The notes under the pieces are model-generated. The model ran no database searches. It was not told the origin of the DNA and saw nothing but the letters and a program-made list of their open reading frames with translations. This document shows positions 1-7,860 of a DNA stretch of 64,000 nt, piece after piece. Source of the DNA: Geothrix limicola (lineage in GTDB: Bacteria; Acidobacteriota; Holophagae; Holophagales; Holophagaceae). Location of the stretch: contig NZ_BSDE01000010.1 of assembly GCF_030268085.1 (NCBI RefSeq), forward strand, positions 1-64,000, in the 5' to 3' direction. The position numbers and the translations under genes are program-made. Each line of letters begins with the position of its first letter. Position 1 is the first letter of the stretch.

Positions 1-680
1 AGGCGGCAGTCCGGATCGCCTCGGAGTTGGGCGTTCCGCGTTCAACGGTGGGGTTCTGGCTGCGAAAGGCCGGGATCTCCCGCGTTTCAGATCTCCAGGG
101 AAAGGAGCCACCCAACCGTTACGAGCACGATGCCCCAGGCGACTTGCTCCACCTGGACACGAAGAAGCTGGCGAACTTCCACGAGGTGGGCCACCGCGCC
201 ACGGGCATCCGCCACCACAAGAATCGCAAGGCGGGTTACCAGGTGCTACACGTCTGCAGCGACGACCACTCCAGGGCCTGTTACATGGAGGTGCTGCCGG
301 ACGAAAAGAAGGGCACCACAGCTGCTTTCCTCCAGAGGGCGCTTTTGCACTTCCTGGCCCAGGGCATTACGGCCCGCAAGCTACTGACCGACAACGGGTC
401 ACCTTACCGGTCTAAGGAGTTCAAGGCCATGCGCGAGTCCTATGGCCTCAAGCACAGCCGGACTCGGCCTTACCGTCCGAGAACCAACGGCAAGGCCGAG
501 CGTCTGATCCAGACCGCCCTACGGGAGTGGGCCTACGGCCCTACCTGGCAGAGTTCAAATGAACGAAACCAAGCACTCAGCGCCTGGCTCCACTTCTACA
601 ATCACCATAGGCCTCATTCGGCCTTAGGCAGTCAGCCCCCAGTCACAAGGCTGAACAACCTCGTTGGCAACGACACCTAG
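1..680 (+). mobile_element. IS481-type transposase, 5'-truncated by window edge
   Basis: The reading frame is open from base 3 and carries the helix-turn-helix end (RIASELGVPRSTVGFWLRKAG) into an integrase core, so the start lies outside the window. Acidic residues of the DDE core are visible in DLLHLDTKKL, LLTDNGSPYR and NGKAERLIQTA, and the tail PHSALGSQPPVTRLNN is typical of IS481 transposases. The family cuts and pastes its own element. The stop codon overlaps the convergent moeA stop by a few bases, so the element ends immediately at moeA. No inverted repeat could be defined here. Confidence 0.9.
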
Positions 681-1915
681 TGATCCTCCGCCTCCTCCGT
701 GAGGTGGAGGGTCACCGGGCCTCCGGGCGCCACGCGATCCAGCCCTTCGGGAATCACGGCCAGCGCGTTGGCCGTGAGCATGGAGGACAGGATGGCCGAG
801 CCCTGGGGACCCGTGAGGCGTGCCTTCAGGTGGCCCCCTTCGCGCCGCGCCACCACCCGCAGGAAGGTGGTGCGGTGATCGCCGACCTTGCCGCTCCAGC
901 CGCCTTCGAGGCTCGCCTCCGCCACGGGCCGATGCAGGTTCGCAAACCCCATCAGCTTGCGCAGGGCGGGCCGCACGTACTCCTCGACCATGAGCATGGC
1001 GGCCACGGGATTGCCCGGGATGCCGAACACAGGCTTGCCCTGCAGCATCCAGAAGCCCAGGGGGCCGCCGGGCTTCTGCGCCACCTTCCAGAAGATGCGC
1101 TCGGCGCCGAGGGCTTCGAACAGGCCCTTCATGAAATCGTAATCGCCCACGGAGATGCCACCGGTCGTGAGCACCACGTCGGCCTCCAGGGCCCGCAGCA
1201 GCGTCTGCTTCAGCGTTTCGCGATCATCGGGTACCCGCGGAAAGGGCACGGGGATCGCGCCGCAGGCGGCCACCTGGGCGCACAGCGCGTGGATGTTCGC
1301 ATCGCGGATGCGGCCCGGGCCGGGCTCGTCTGAGACGTCCACCAGTTCGTCGCCCGTGGTGAGTACCGCCACGCGCACACGGGGATGCACGGGCAGCGCG
1401 GGCAGGCCCGCCGCCGCCAGCACGCCCAGATCGCCCGGGCGCAGCTGATGGCCGGCCTTCACGAGCAGTTGCTCCTTCTGCAGATCCTCGCCCGCCAGAC
1501 GGATGTGGATGCCCGCACGGAGCGGCTTACAGGCCTCCATCCAATCGCCGCCCGGCCCCTCTCCGCACCGGGTGTCCTCCACGGGCACCACCGCGTCGGC
1601 GCCCTCGGGCAGGGGCGCCCCCGTCATGATGCGCAGCGCCTCCCCGACCTTCACCACGCTGTGGGATACGCCTCCCGCCGCCAGGTCACCGAGCACGCGC
1701 AGCCGCACCGGATGATCCAGCGAAGCCGAGGCCAGATCCTCGGCGCGCACCGCATAGCCATCCATCGCCGAATTGGTGAAGGGCGGCACCGTGGCGCGGG
1801 AATGCAGATCCTCGGCCGCCGCCAGGCCGAGGGTGTCCTGCAGGGGCCGCAGGTCCGCCGCCGGGCGGGGCAGGCGTTCCAGGATGAGGTCGAGGGCGAG
1901 GGTGGGCGTCAGCAT
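677..1915 (-). CDS. moeA: Molybdopterin molybdenumtransferase MoeA
   Basis: A 412-residue MoeA inserts molybdate or tungstate into adenylylated molybdopterin in the cytoplasm. Visible marks are the N-terminal PPFTNSAMDGYAVRAEDL segment, the MogA-like motifs VLTTGDEL and TGGISVGDYDFMKG, and GIPGNPVAAMLMVEEYVRP near residue 310. The length fits the family. The start overlaps the stop of the upstream membrane-protein gene as TGATG, which implies translational coupling. An open frame runs far upstream of this ATG but has no coding character. The position in a tungstate-uptake and tungsten-enzyme cluster suggests service to the tungsten enzyme at 7861. The last codons touch an IS481 element and may have been altered by its insertion. 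Confidence 0.93.
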   Translation of the reverse strand: MLTPTLALDLILERLPRPAADLRPLQDTLGLAAAEDLHSRATVPPFTNSAMDGYAVRAEDLASASLDHPVRLRVLGDLAAGGVSHSVVKVGEALRIMTGAPLPEGADAVVPVEDTRCGEGPGGDWMEACKPLRAGIHIRLAGEDLQKEQLLVKAGHQLRPGDLGVLAAAGLPALPVHPRVRVAVLTTGDELVDVSDEPGPGRIRDANIHALCAQVAACGAIPVPFPRVPDDRETLKQTLLRALEADVVLTTGGISVGDYDFMKGLFEALGAERIFWKVAQKPGGPLGFWMLQGKPVFGIPGNPVAAMLMVEEYVRPALRKLMGFANLHRPVAEASLEGGWSGKVGDHRTTFLRVVARREGGHLKARLTGPQGSAILSSMLTANALAVIPEGLDRVAPGGPVTLHLTEEAEDH

Positions 1916-2358
1916 CACTCCGAGTACCTCACGACCTTCCAGGTGAGGAAAGAGAAATGCCGCCAGCTCCCCGGCATGTGCGAACCGACGGAAGCGACCA
2001 AGGTGGCAGCCAGGTACCAGGTCAGACGGGAAGCGGGCTGGAGGAGACCCATGCCGAGCAAGCCGAGTTTCACGAGCACGGCAACGCCGCTGCCCTGGGT
2101 GAGAATGGCCAGATCCTTGGCGAGGTCGATGGCGAACAGCAGAAACCCGGTCGCGACGGTGACCAGGATGGCGCCCCGCAGCGCGTGGAAGTCGGCGCCG
2201 AAGGGCAGACCTCCCACCACCAGCGCCATGGCCGCGAGGTGGAGGCTGCGCAGCACGAGCTGGACCGGCCGGGCCCAGGCGAAGAAGCGGGGCCTTTCCG
2301 GGAAGAGGAGCTCCCGGAACGTTCGCCGTGCGGGTCGATCCGCGCTCACCGTATCCAT
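1915..2358 (-). CDS. Small membrane protein, function unknown
   Basis: This 147-residue protein has about four hydrophobic stretches (roughly residues 32-52, 60-80, 90-107 and 110-130) and basic ends, so it should sit in the inner membrane. I do not recognise a named family with confidence. It is the first gene of a two-gene unit and overlaps moeA by TGATG. It is divergent from the ModE-type regulator with about 70 bases between them. The context suggests a role tied to the molybdenum/tungsten cluster, but nothing in the sequence shows a metal site. Confidence 0.7.
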   Translation of the reverse strand: MDTVSADRPARRTFRELLFPERPRFFAWARPVQLVLRSLHLAAMALVVGGLPFGADFHALRGAILVTVATGFLLFAIDLAKDLAILTQGSGVAVLVKLGLLGMGLLQPASRLTWYLAATLVASVGSHMPGSWRHFSFLTWKVVRYSE

Positions 2359-2431
2359 GCCTCTTTTCTAGCAGAATCACCGCCGCTGCAGGCCCTTCCC
2401 GCCGATAATGGTCCGATTCCCGGAACCCACC

Positions 2432-2788
2432 ATGAGCCGACCCGCCCCCCAGGCCACCATCCGCATCCGCATCGCCCACGGCGAGAACATCGCCATCGGC
2501 AAAGGCAAGGCCGACCTTCTCGAGGCGGTGGATCGCGCGGGTTCCATCTCCGCCGCAGCCCGCGAGCTCGACATGAGCTACCGCAAGGCCTGGCTGCTGA
2601 TTGACGAGATGAACCAGAGCTTCAAATCGCCCGTGGTGGTGGCGGCGAAGGGCGGACTCCGCGGCGGCGGCGCCCAGGTGACGGACCTGGGCCGCGAGGC
2701 CCTGGTCCGCTTCCGCGACATCCAGGCCAAGGCCTCCGCCGCCATCGAAGCCGATGTGAAGGCGTTCAGGAAGCGCCTCCTCGCCTGA
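2432..2788 (+). CDS. ModE-type N-terminal HTH regulator, no molybdate-binding domain
   Basis: The 118-residue protein matches the winged-helix DNA-binding half of ModE: IGKGKADLLEAVDRAGSISA, then AARELDMSYRKAWLLIDEMN, then a GGLRGGGAQVT turn. Full ModE has a C-terminal pair of Mop/TOBE domains that bind oxyanion, and this protein ends before them. It probably controls the neighbouring tup and AOR genes, possibly sensing metal through the TOBE domain of TupC or not at all; that is inference. An alternative in-frame ATG lies at 2408. No strong ribosome-binding site separates the two starts. Confidence 0.82.
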   Translation: MSRPAPQATIRIRIAHGENIAIGKGKADLLEAVDRAGSISAAARELDMSYRKAWLLIDEMNQSFKSPVVVAAKGGLRGGGAQVTDLGREALVRFRDIQAKASAAIEADVKAFRKRLLA

Positions 2789-2866
2789 TGTGACATTCCG
2801 CAAAACCATCCGCACAAGTCCACACGAATCGATGTATCCCTGAGAGACTATCGACTGGAGGCTCAC

Positions 2867-3721
2867 GTGAATCGATCCAGATGGCGGCATGGGGCCCTGG
2901 CACTCGTCATCCTCCTGGCCGCAACCCTGCTGCCGGCCGCGCCGCCCGCGCAGCCCGCCGTCATACTCGCCACCACCACCAGCACTCAGGATTCGGGCCT
3001 GCTGGACGACCTCCTTCCCCTCTTCGAAAAGCAGAGCGGTTACGCCGTCAAGACCATCGCCGTGGGGTCGGGTCAGGCCATCGCCATGGGCAGGCGCGGC
3101 GAGGCCGACGTGCTGCTCGTCCATTCCCCCGAAGCGGAAGAAGCCCTCCTGGCCGATGGCGCCGGCATCCGGCGCCGCATCGTCATGCACAACGATTTCG
3201 TCCTGCTGGGACCACCCGGTGATCCCGCGGGCGTGTCGAAGCGCGGCGCCCTGGAAGGTTTCCAGCGCATCGCAAAGACCCGCTCGCTCTTCCTGTCGCG
3301 CGGTGACCATTCGGGCACCCATGCGCAGGAGCTGAAGCTGTGGAAGGCCGCGGGCATCACCGCGGAGGGCCAGCCCTGGTACCAGGAGACCGGCCAGGGC
3401 ATGGGCCAGACCTTGGCTGTCGCGTCCGAAAAGAAGGCTTACACCCTGTCAGACCGAGGCACCTACCTGGCGATGCGCAGAAATATCAGCCTGATCATTC
3501 TTCATGAAGGCGATCCCACACTCAGGAATGTCTACCACGTCATCGAAGTAAACCCCATGCGGTTCCCCAAGGTGAATGGGGCTGGAGCCCGCGCCTTTGC
3601 TGACTTCCTGGTGTCGAAAGTTGTCCAGAAACGAATCAAAGAATTCGGAATCGGACTCTATGGGTCGCCGTTATTCTTTCCAGATGCCGATGTTCCGAAC
3701 GTGGACGCCGGAAGGAGATAA
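2867..3721 (+). CDS. tupA: Tungstate ABC transporter substrate-binding protein
   Basis: This 284-residue exported protein starts at GTG, with GGAGG six bases upstream, and has an N-terminal signal peptide (RRHGALALVILLAATLLPAA-like core ending near residue 28). The mature part opens with the ATTTSTQDSGLLD oxyanion loop typical of TupA, followed by VGSGQAIAMGRRGEADVLLVH and SRGDHSGTHAQELKLWK. TupA binds tungstate in the periplasm and hands it to TupB. The gene is followed after five bases by a dehydrogenase gene and then tupB and tupC, so the transporter operon is interrupted. Molybdate preference cannot be excluded from sequence alone. Confidence 0.9.
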   Translation: MNRSRWRHGALALVILLAATLLPAAPPAQPAVILATTTSTQDSGLLDDLLPLFEKQSGYAVKTIAVGSGQAIAMGRRGEADVLLVHSPEAEEALLADGAGIRRRIVMHNDFVLLGPPGDPAGVSKRGALEGFQRIAKTRSLFLSRGDHSGTHAQELKLWKAAGITAEGQPWYQETGQGMGQTLAVASEKKAYTLSDRGTYLAMRRNISLIILHEGDPTLRNVYHVIEVNPMRFPKVNGAGARAFADFLVSKVVQKRIKEFGIGLYGSPLFFPDADVPNVDAGRR

Positions 3722-3726
3722 ACCCC

Positions 3727-5358
3727 ATGTCGAATGCGATCTTCAGCCTGCCTGAATCCCACAACGAGGCGATCCTGTCGTACGCCCCCGGATCGAAGGA
3801 ACGGGCCCGGCTCAAGGCCGAGCTGGACCGCCAGTTCAACCAGGAGCTCGACATCCCCCTCATCATCGGCGGCAAGGAAATCCGCACCGGCAAGCTGCAG
3901 AAGGCGGTCTGTCCCCACGACCACCAGCACGTGCTGGCCCGCTACCACGAGGCCGGCGAGGCCGAGGTGCGCATGGCCATCGACGCGGCCATGGCCGCCA
4001 AGAAGGATTGGGAGGCCACGCCCTGGGAGGATCGCGCCGCCATCTTCCACAAGATGGCCAGCCTCATCTCCTCGAAGTACCGCTACATCCTGAACGCCGC
4101 GACGATGCTGAACCAGTCGAAGAGCGCCTACCAGGCGGAGATCGACAGCACCTGCGAGACGGCGGACTTCTTCCGCTTCAATGCGAAGTTCATGGAAGAC
4201 ATCTACAAGCACCAGCCCATCTCCGATCCCCACGTATGGAATCGCGTCCACTACCGGGCTCTCGAAGGCTTCGTGCTGGCCGTCACGCCCTTCAACTTCA
4301 CGGCCATCGGCGCCAACCTGGCCACGGCCCCCGCCATCATGGGCAACACCGTGGTCTGGAAGCCCGCCTCCACGTCCATCCTGTCGAACTACTACCTCAT
4401 GCAGCTCTTCAAGGAAGCGGGCCTGCCCGACGGCGTCATCAACTTCATCCCCGGCCGCGGCTCCATGATCGGCAAGATCGCGCTGGAGGATCCCAACTTC
4501 GCGGGGCTGCACTTCACCGGCTCCACGGGTGTGTTCAACAGCATGTGGAAGACCATCGGCGACAATCTGTCCCGCTACAAGAGCTATCCCCGCCTCGTCG
4601 GCGAGACCGGCGGCAAGGACTACATCTTCATGCACGCCTCCGCCGATGCGGAAGAGACCGCCGCGGCCATCGTCCGCGCGGGCTTCGAATACCAGGGCCA
4701 GAAGTGCTCCGCCTGCTCCCGCGTCTACATCCCCGCCTCGCGCTGGGCGGAGATGAAGACCCTGCTCCTGGGCCTGCTCGCCGAAATCAAGATGGGCGAC
4801 GTGCGGGACTTCCGCAATTTCTTCAACGCCGTCATCGACGAGGCGGCCTTCGACAGCACGATGAAGTACATCGAGCTGGCCAAGAACGCCAAGGACGCGG
4901 AGATCCTCGCCGGCGGCAAGGGCGACAAGAGCAAGGGCTACTTCATCGAGCCCACCATCATCCTCACGACGAACCCGAAGTTCGTGACCATGGAGGAAGA
5001 GATCTTCGCGCCCGTCGTCACGCTCTACGTCTACGACGACGCGAAGCTGGAGGAGACGCTCAAGGTGCTCGACCAGACGTCGCCTTACGCCCTCACCGGC
5101 GCCATCTTCGCCCGCGACCGCTACGTCATCAACCAGCTGACCGAGGCCCTGGCCAACACCGCGGGCAACTTCTACATCAACGACAAGTGCACCGGCGCCG
5201 TCGTGGGCCACCAGCCCTTCGGCGGAGCCCGCGCCTCGGGCACCAACGACAAGGCCGGCAGCCTCCTGAACCTCATCCGCTGGACCTCTCCGCGCACCAT
5301 CAAGGAGAGCTTCACGCCGCCCCGGGACATCAAGTTCCCCTTCCTCGAAGCTGAATAA
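3727..5358 (+). CDS. pruA: L-glutamate gamma-semialdehyde (P5C) dehydrogenase
   Basis: This 543-residue enzyme oxidises glutamate-5-semialdehyde, the open form of 1-pyrroline-5-carboxylate, to glutamate with NAD+. It belongs to the long single-function ALDH4 type. Signatures include LEGFVLAVTPFNFTAIG, the general-base segment LVGETGGKDYIFMH and the nucleophile region EYQGQKCSACSRVYIP. It lies between tupA and tupB with gaps of five and nine bases, so it is co-transcribed with the tungstate transporter. That placement is unusual. It may reflect joint regulation of aldehyde-handling genes with the tungsten aldehyde oxidoreductase downstream. No proline dehydrogenase gene is in the window. Confidence 0.92.
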   Translation: MSNAIFSLPESHNEAILSYAPGSKERARLKAELDRQFNQELDIPLIIGGKEIRTGKLQKAVCPHDHQHVLARYHEAGEAEVRMAIDAAMAAKKDWEATPWEDRAAIFHKMASLISSKYRYILNAATMLNQSKSAYQAEIDSTCETADFFRFNAKFMEDIYKHQPISDPHVWNRVHYRALEGFVLAVTPFNFTAIGANLATAPAIMGNTVVWKPASTSILSNYYLMQLFKEAGLPDGVINFIPGRGSMIGKIALEDPNFAGLHFTGSTGVFNSMWKTIGDNLSRYKSYPRLVGETGGKDYIFMHASADAEETAAAIVRAGFEYQGQKCSACSRVYIPASRWAEMKTLLLGLLAEIKMGDVRDFRNFFNAVIDEAAFDSTMKYIELAKNAKDAEILAGGKGDKSKGYFIEPTIILTTNPKFVTMEEEIFAPVVTLYVYDDAKLEETLKVLDQTSPYALTGAIFARDRYVINQLTEALANTAGNFYINDKCTGAVVGHQPFGGARASGTNDKAGSLLNLIRWTSPRTIKESFTPPRDIKFPFLEAE

Positions 5359-5367
5359 AGGAGCCTC

Positions 5368-6066
5368 GTGGATCTGATCTGGGAGGGCCTCCGCAAAGCG
5401 CTTGAGCTGCTGCTCACGCTGGATCCCGAAGTCCTCCGGATTACCCTGCTCTCTCTCAAGGTTTCGGGATTGGCCACCTTGTTGAGCGTCATCCTCGGGC
5501 TCGGTCTGGCCCTGGGGGTGGCGCTCAATGAATTCCCGGGCAAGCGCCTCGTCATCGCCCTTCTGAACACGGGCATGGGCCTTCCCCCCGTGGTGGTGGG
5601 CCTCTTCGTGACCGTGCTGCTCTGGCGGAACGGACCCCTCGGCTTCCTCGGCATCCTCTACACGCCCGCGGCCATCATCCTCGCCCAGGCGGTCATCGCC
5701 ACGCCCATCGTCGCGGGCCTCGGCCTCGCCGCCTTCCAGCATCTGCCGCCGGGCCTGCGCCTGCAGATCCTCTCCCTCGGAGCCACGCGCACCCAGATGG
5801 TCTGGATGCTGCTGCGCGAGGCTCGCCTGCCCCTGCTCGCCGCGGTGATGGCGGGCTTCGGCGGTGTCATCTCCGAGGTGGGTGCCTCCATCATGGTGGG
5901 CGGCAACCTCAAGGGCAGCACGCGCGTCCTGACCACGGCCACCGTGATGGAAACGAGCCGCGGCAACTTCGATGTGGCCTTCGCCCTCAGCTTCATCCTT
6001 CTGCTGCTCACCTTCGGCGTGAACGCCCTGCTCACGCACCTGCAGCAGCGCGAGCGCCCGCGATGA
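5368..6066 (+). CDS. tupB: Tungstate ABC transporter permease
   Basis: The 232-residue integral membrane protein has about five or six hydrophobic helices and the TupB-type segment GMGLPPVVVGLFVTVLLWR. The coupling-helix region is LSLGATRTQMVWMLLREARL, which docks on the ATPase. It starts at GTG with AAAGGAG upstream, nine bases after pruA, and its stop overlaps the tupC start as ATGA. It forms the channel through which TupA-bound tungstate enters. Confidence 0.9.
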   Translation: MDLIWEGLRKALELLLTLDPEVLRITLLSLKVSGLATLLSVILGLGLALGVALNEFPGKRLVIALLNTGMGLPPVVVGLFVTVLLWRNGPLGFLGILYTPAAIILAQAVIATPIVAGLGLAAFQHLPPGLRLQILSLGATRTQMVWMLLREARLPLLAAVMAGFGGVISEVGASIMVGGNLKGSTRVLTTATVMETSRGNFDVAFALSFILLLLTFGVNALLTHLQQRERPR

Positions 6067-7169
6067 GCGCGCCTGAGACCCTCCTCGAGGCCAAGAACCT
6101 GGTGGTCCGCCGTGGCGGCGTGCCGGTGCTCCAGGTGACCGACCTCGCCCTGCACCGCGGCGAGGTCCTGGCCCTCATCGGCCCCAACGGCGCCGGAAAA
6201 ACGTCGCTCATGCTCGCTCTGGCGGCGCTCCTGGAGGCCGATGGCTCCCTGTCTTTTGAAGGCGAGGCACTGAAGGCCCCGGCCATGCGGCAGGCCTACC
6301 GTCGCCGCGTGACCATGGTGTTCCAGGAGCCCCACCTCTTCGACACCACCGTGCACGAAAACCTGGCCGCGGGCCTGCGATGGCGGGGCCTGCCCAGCCG
6401 GGTGCGGGACGAGCGGATCCAGACCAGCGCGGCCCGTTTCGGCATCAGCCACCTGCTCGACCGCTCGGCCCGACGGCTCTCGGGCGGCGAGGCCCAGCGC
6501 ACGGCCCTCGCCCGCGCCTTCGCGCTGAATCCCGAGATCCTTTTTCTCGACGAGCCCTTCTCCGCCCTGGATCCCCCCACCCGGGCGGGACTGTTGGAGG
6601 ACCTTGGCCGCATCCTGTCGGAGACACGCACCACCGCCGTCTTCGCCACCCACGACCAGGGCGAGGCCACGCGGCTGGCCCATCGCCTCGCCGTGATGAG
6701 CGCGGGCCGCATCGTCCAGGAAGGCAGCCTCGCCCAGGTGATGAACCATCCGGAGGACCCCTTCGTCGCAGCCTACGTGGGCATGGAAACCCTGGCGCAG
6801 GGCCGGGTGAGGGCCGCGGTGGATGGGCTGCTCACCCTCGACGTCGGCTCCCGTGCGATCTGGGCCCTCGGGGACGCGGCGCCGGGCCAGGCCGTCCTCG
6901 TGGGGATCCGTCCTGAGCATGTGACGCTGTCTTTACAGACCGACAACACCAGCAGCGCCCGCAACCAGCTCCCGGGAACTGTGACCAAGATCATTCCTTG
7001 CGGCCCCTTCCACCGCATCGAGCTGGACTGCGGCTTCGAGCTGTCCGCCTGGGTCACGCCCCAATCCTTGTCCGAACTGGCTCTGGAGCCGGGCCGTCCC
7101 GTCGTGGCGGCCTTCAAGGCGACGGCCGTCCACCTGATCCGCACAGGAGGCGCCGACACCGAACTGTGA
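6063..7169 (+). CDS. tupC: Tungstate ABC transporter ATP-binding protein with TOBE domain
   Basis: The 368-residue ATPase shows Walker A GPNGAGKTSL, the signature LSGGEAQRTALARA, Walker B ILFLDEPFSALD and the switch histidine in FATHDQGEATR. Residues about 285-365 form a Mop/TOBE-type domain (NQLPGTVTKIIPCGPFHRIE), which in ModC-like ATPases binds the oxyanion and inhibits transport. TupC proteins are often shorter and lack this domain, so this one looks like a ModC-type subunit paired with TupA and TupB. The start overlaps tupB. Confidence 0.9.
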   Translation: MSAPETLLEAKNLVVRRGGVPVLQVTDLALHRGEVLALIGPNGAGKTSLMLALAALLEADGSLSFEGEALKAPAMRQAYRRRVTMVFQEPHLFDTTVHENLAAGLRWRGLPSRVRDERIQTSAARFGISHLLDRSARRLSGGEAQRTALARAFALNPEILFLDEPFSALDPPTRAGLLEDLGRILSETRTTAVFATHDQGEATRLAHRLAVMSAGRIVQEGSLAQVMNHPEDPFVAAYVGMETLAQGRVRAAVDGLLTLDVGSRAIWALGDAAPGQAVLVGIRPEHVTLSLQTDNTSSARNQLPGTVTKIIPCGPFHRIELDCGFELSAWVTPQSLSELALEPGRPVVAAFKATAVHLIRTGGADTEL

Positions 7170-7279
7170 CCGCGACCATTGCGGCCTCCTGGGCCCAGGA
7201 CTAGCCTCAGCAGAGGGATGGCGGTGCCTTCCCCAGTGTGGTTTTGCATCCTTGAACCCCGTCCGGAGGCGCCCGCGCC

Positions 7280-7702
7280 ATGAGACAGCTGGTGATCGAT
7301 TTCCAGAAGTGTGATGCAGGACGCAACTGCAATCACGAGTGCGAGATGGAGTGCGCCATCAAGGTCTTCAAGGTGGATGATCCCGCCCAGGCCGCCCTCC
7401 AGATCAAGGCCTACGAGGACGGCGGCGGCAAGGCCGTGCTCTGCGACCAGTGCGGCGATTGCGTCGTGGTCTGCCCCACGGAGGCCCTGAAGCGCAACAA
7501 GCTCGGCGTCGTCATGATCGACAAGAAGATCTGCGTGGGCTGCTACATGTGCATCGGCTTCTGCGAGAAGGAAGCCTTCATGCGGAACTCCGACTGGATC
7601 ACTCCCCACAAGTGCACGTCCTGCGGCATCTGCGTGAAGGTCTGCCCCCACGGCGCCCTGTCCATCGTGGAAGTCCCCGAGCCGGCCGTCCGGATCATTT
7701 GA
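7280..7702 (+). CDS. Four-cluster polyferredoxin, electron partner of the tungsten oxidoreductase
   Basis: The 140-residue protein contains four cysteine groups: CDAGRNCNHECEMEC, CDQCGDCVVVCP, CVGCYMCIGFCEKE and CTSCGICVKVCP. Together they can ligate up to four [4Fe-4S] clusters. It is followed after about 160 bases by the AOR-family enzyme. This order (small polyferredoxin, then tungsten subunit, then MoaD-like protein) resembles the AorA-AorB arrangement known from Aromatoleum-type aldehyde oxidoreductases. It is cytoplasmic, with no signal peptide. GGAGG lies nine bases before the ATG. Confidence 0.88.
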   Translation: MRQLVIDFQKCDAGRNCNHECEMECAIKVFKVDDPAQAALQIKAYEDGGGKAVLCDQCGDCVVVCPTEALKRNKLGVVMIDKKICVGCYMCIGFCEKEAFMRNSDWITPHKCTSCGICVKVCPHGALSIVEVPEPAVRII

Positions 7703-7716
7703 GCGCACTGAAGACC

Positions 7717-7835
7717 CACCACGGAGACACGGAGGGCACCGAGACATGAACACGGAGATCACCACTGAGAAGTGCCTCTTTCATTTCTCCGTGAACGCCC
7801 GATCCACACTCCGTGTTCTCCGTGCCTCCGTGGTG
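7717..7835. repeat. Imperfect inverted repeat in the ferredoxin-AOR gap
   Basis: The left arm begins CACCACGGAGACACGGAG at 7717, and the right arm, read on the other strand from 7835, begins CACCACGGAGGCACGGAG. The arms match at 17 of 18 positions, with further weaker matches inward. The spacer contains extra CACGGAG-like words. Similar CCACGGAGACACGGAG repeats are scattered through many environmental bacterial genomes, often in intergenic gaps. Here the element lies within the operon between two genes that should be co-expressed, so a transcript would fold into a long hairpin. Confidence 0.75.
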
Positions 7836-7860
7836 AATCCTTCCCAGGAAAGGAACTGAC

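Noticed and set aside
1916-3322. Upstream extension of the moeA frame to 881 codons
   Set aside because: It runs antisense to tupA and the ModE-type gene and has no family match. The TGATG overlap at 1915 gives a better start.
3658-6039. 793-codon open frame antisense to pruA and tupB
   Set aside because: It mirrors GC-biased codon use of the real genes, is rich in Gly, Asp, Val, Glu and His without domains, and has no ribosome site.
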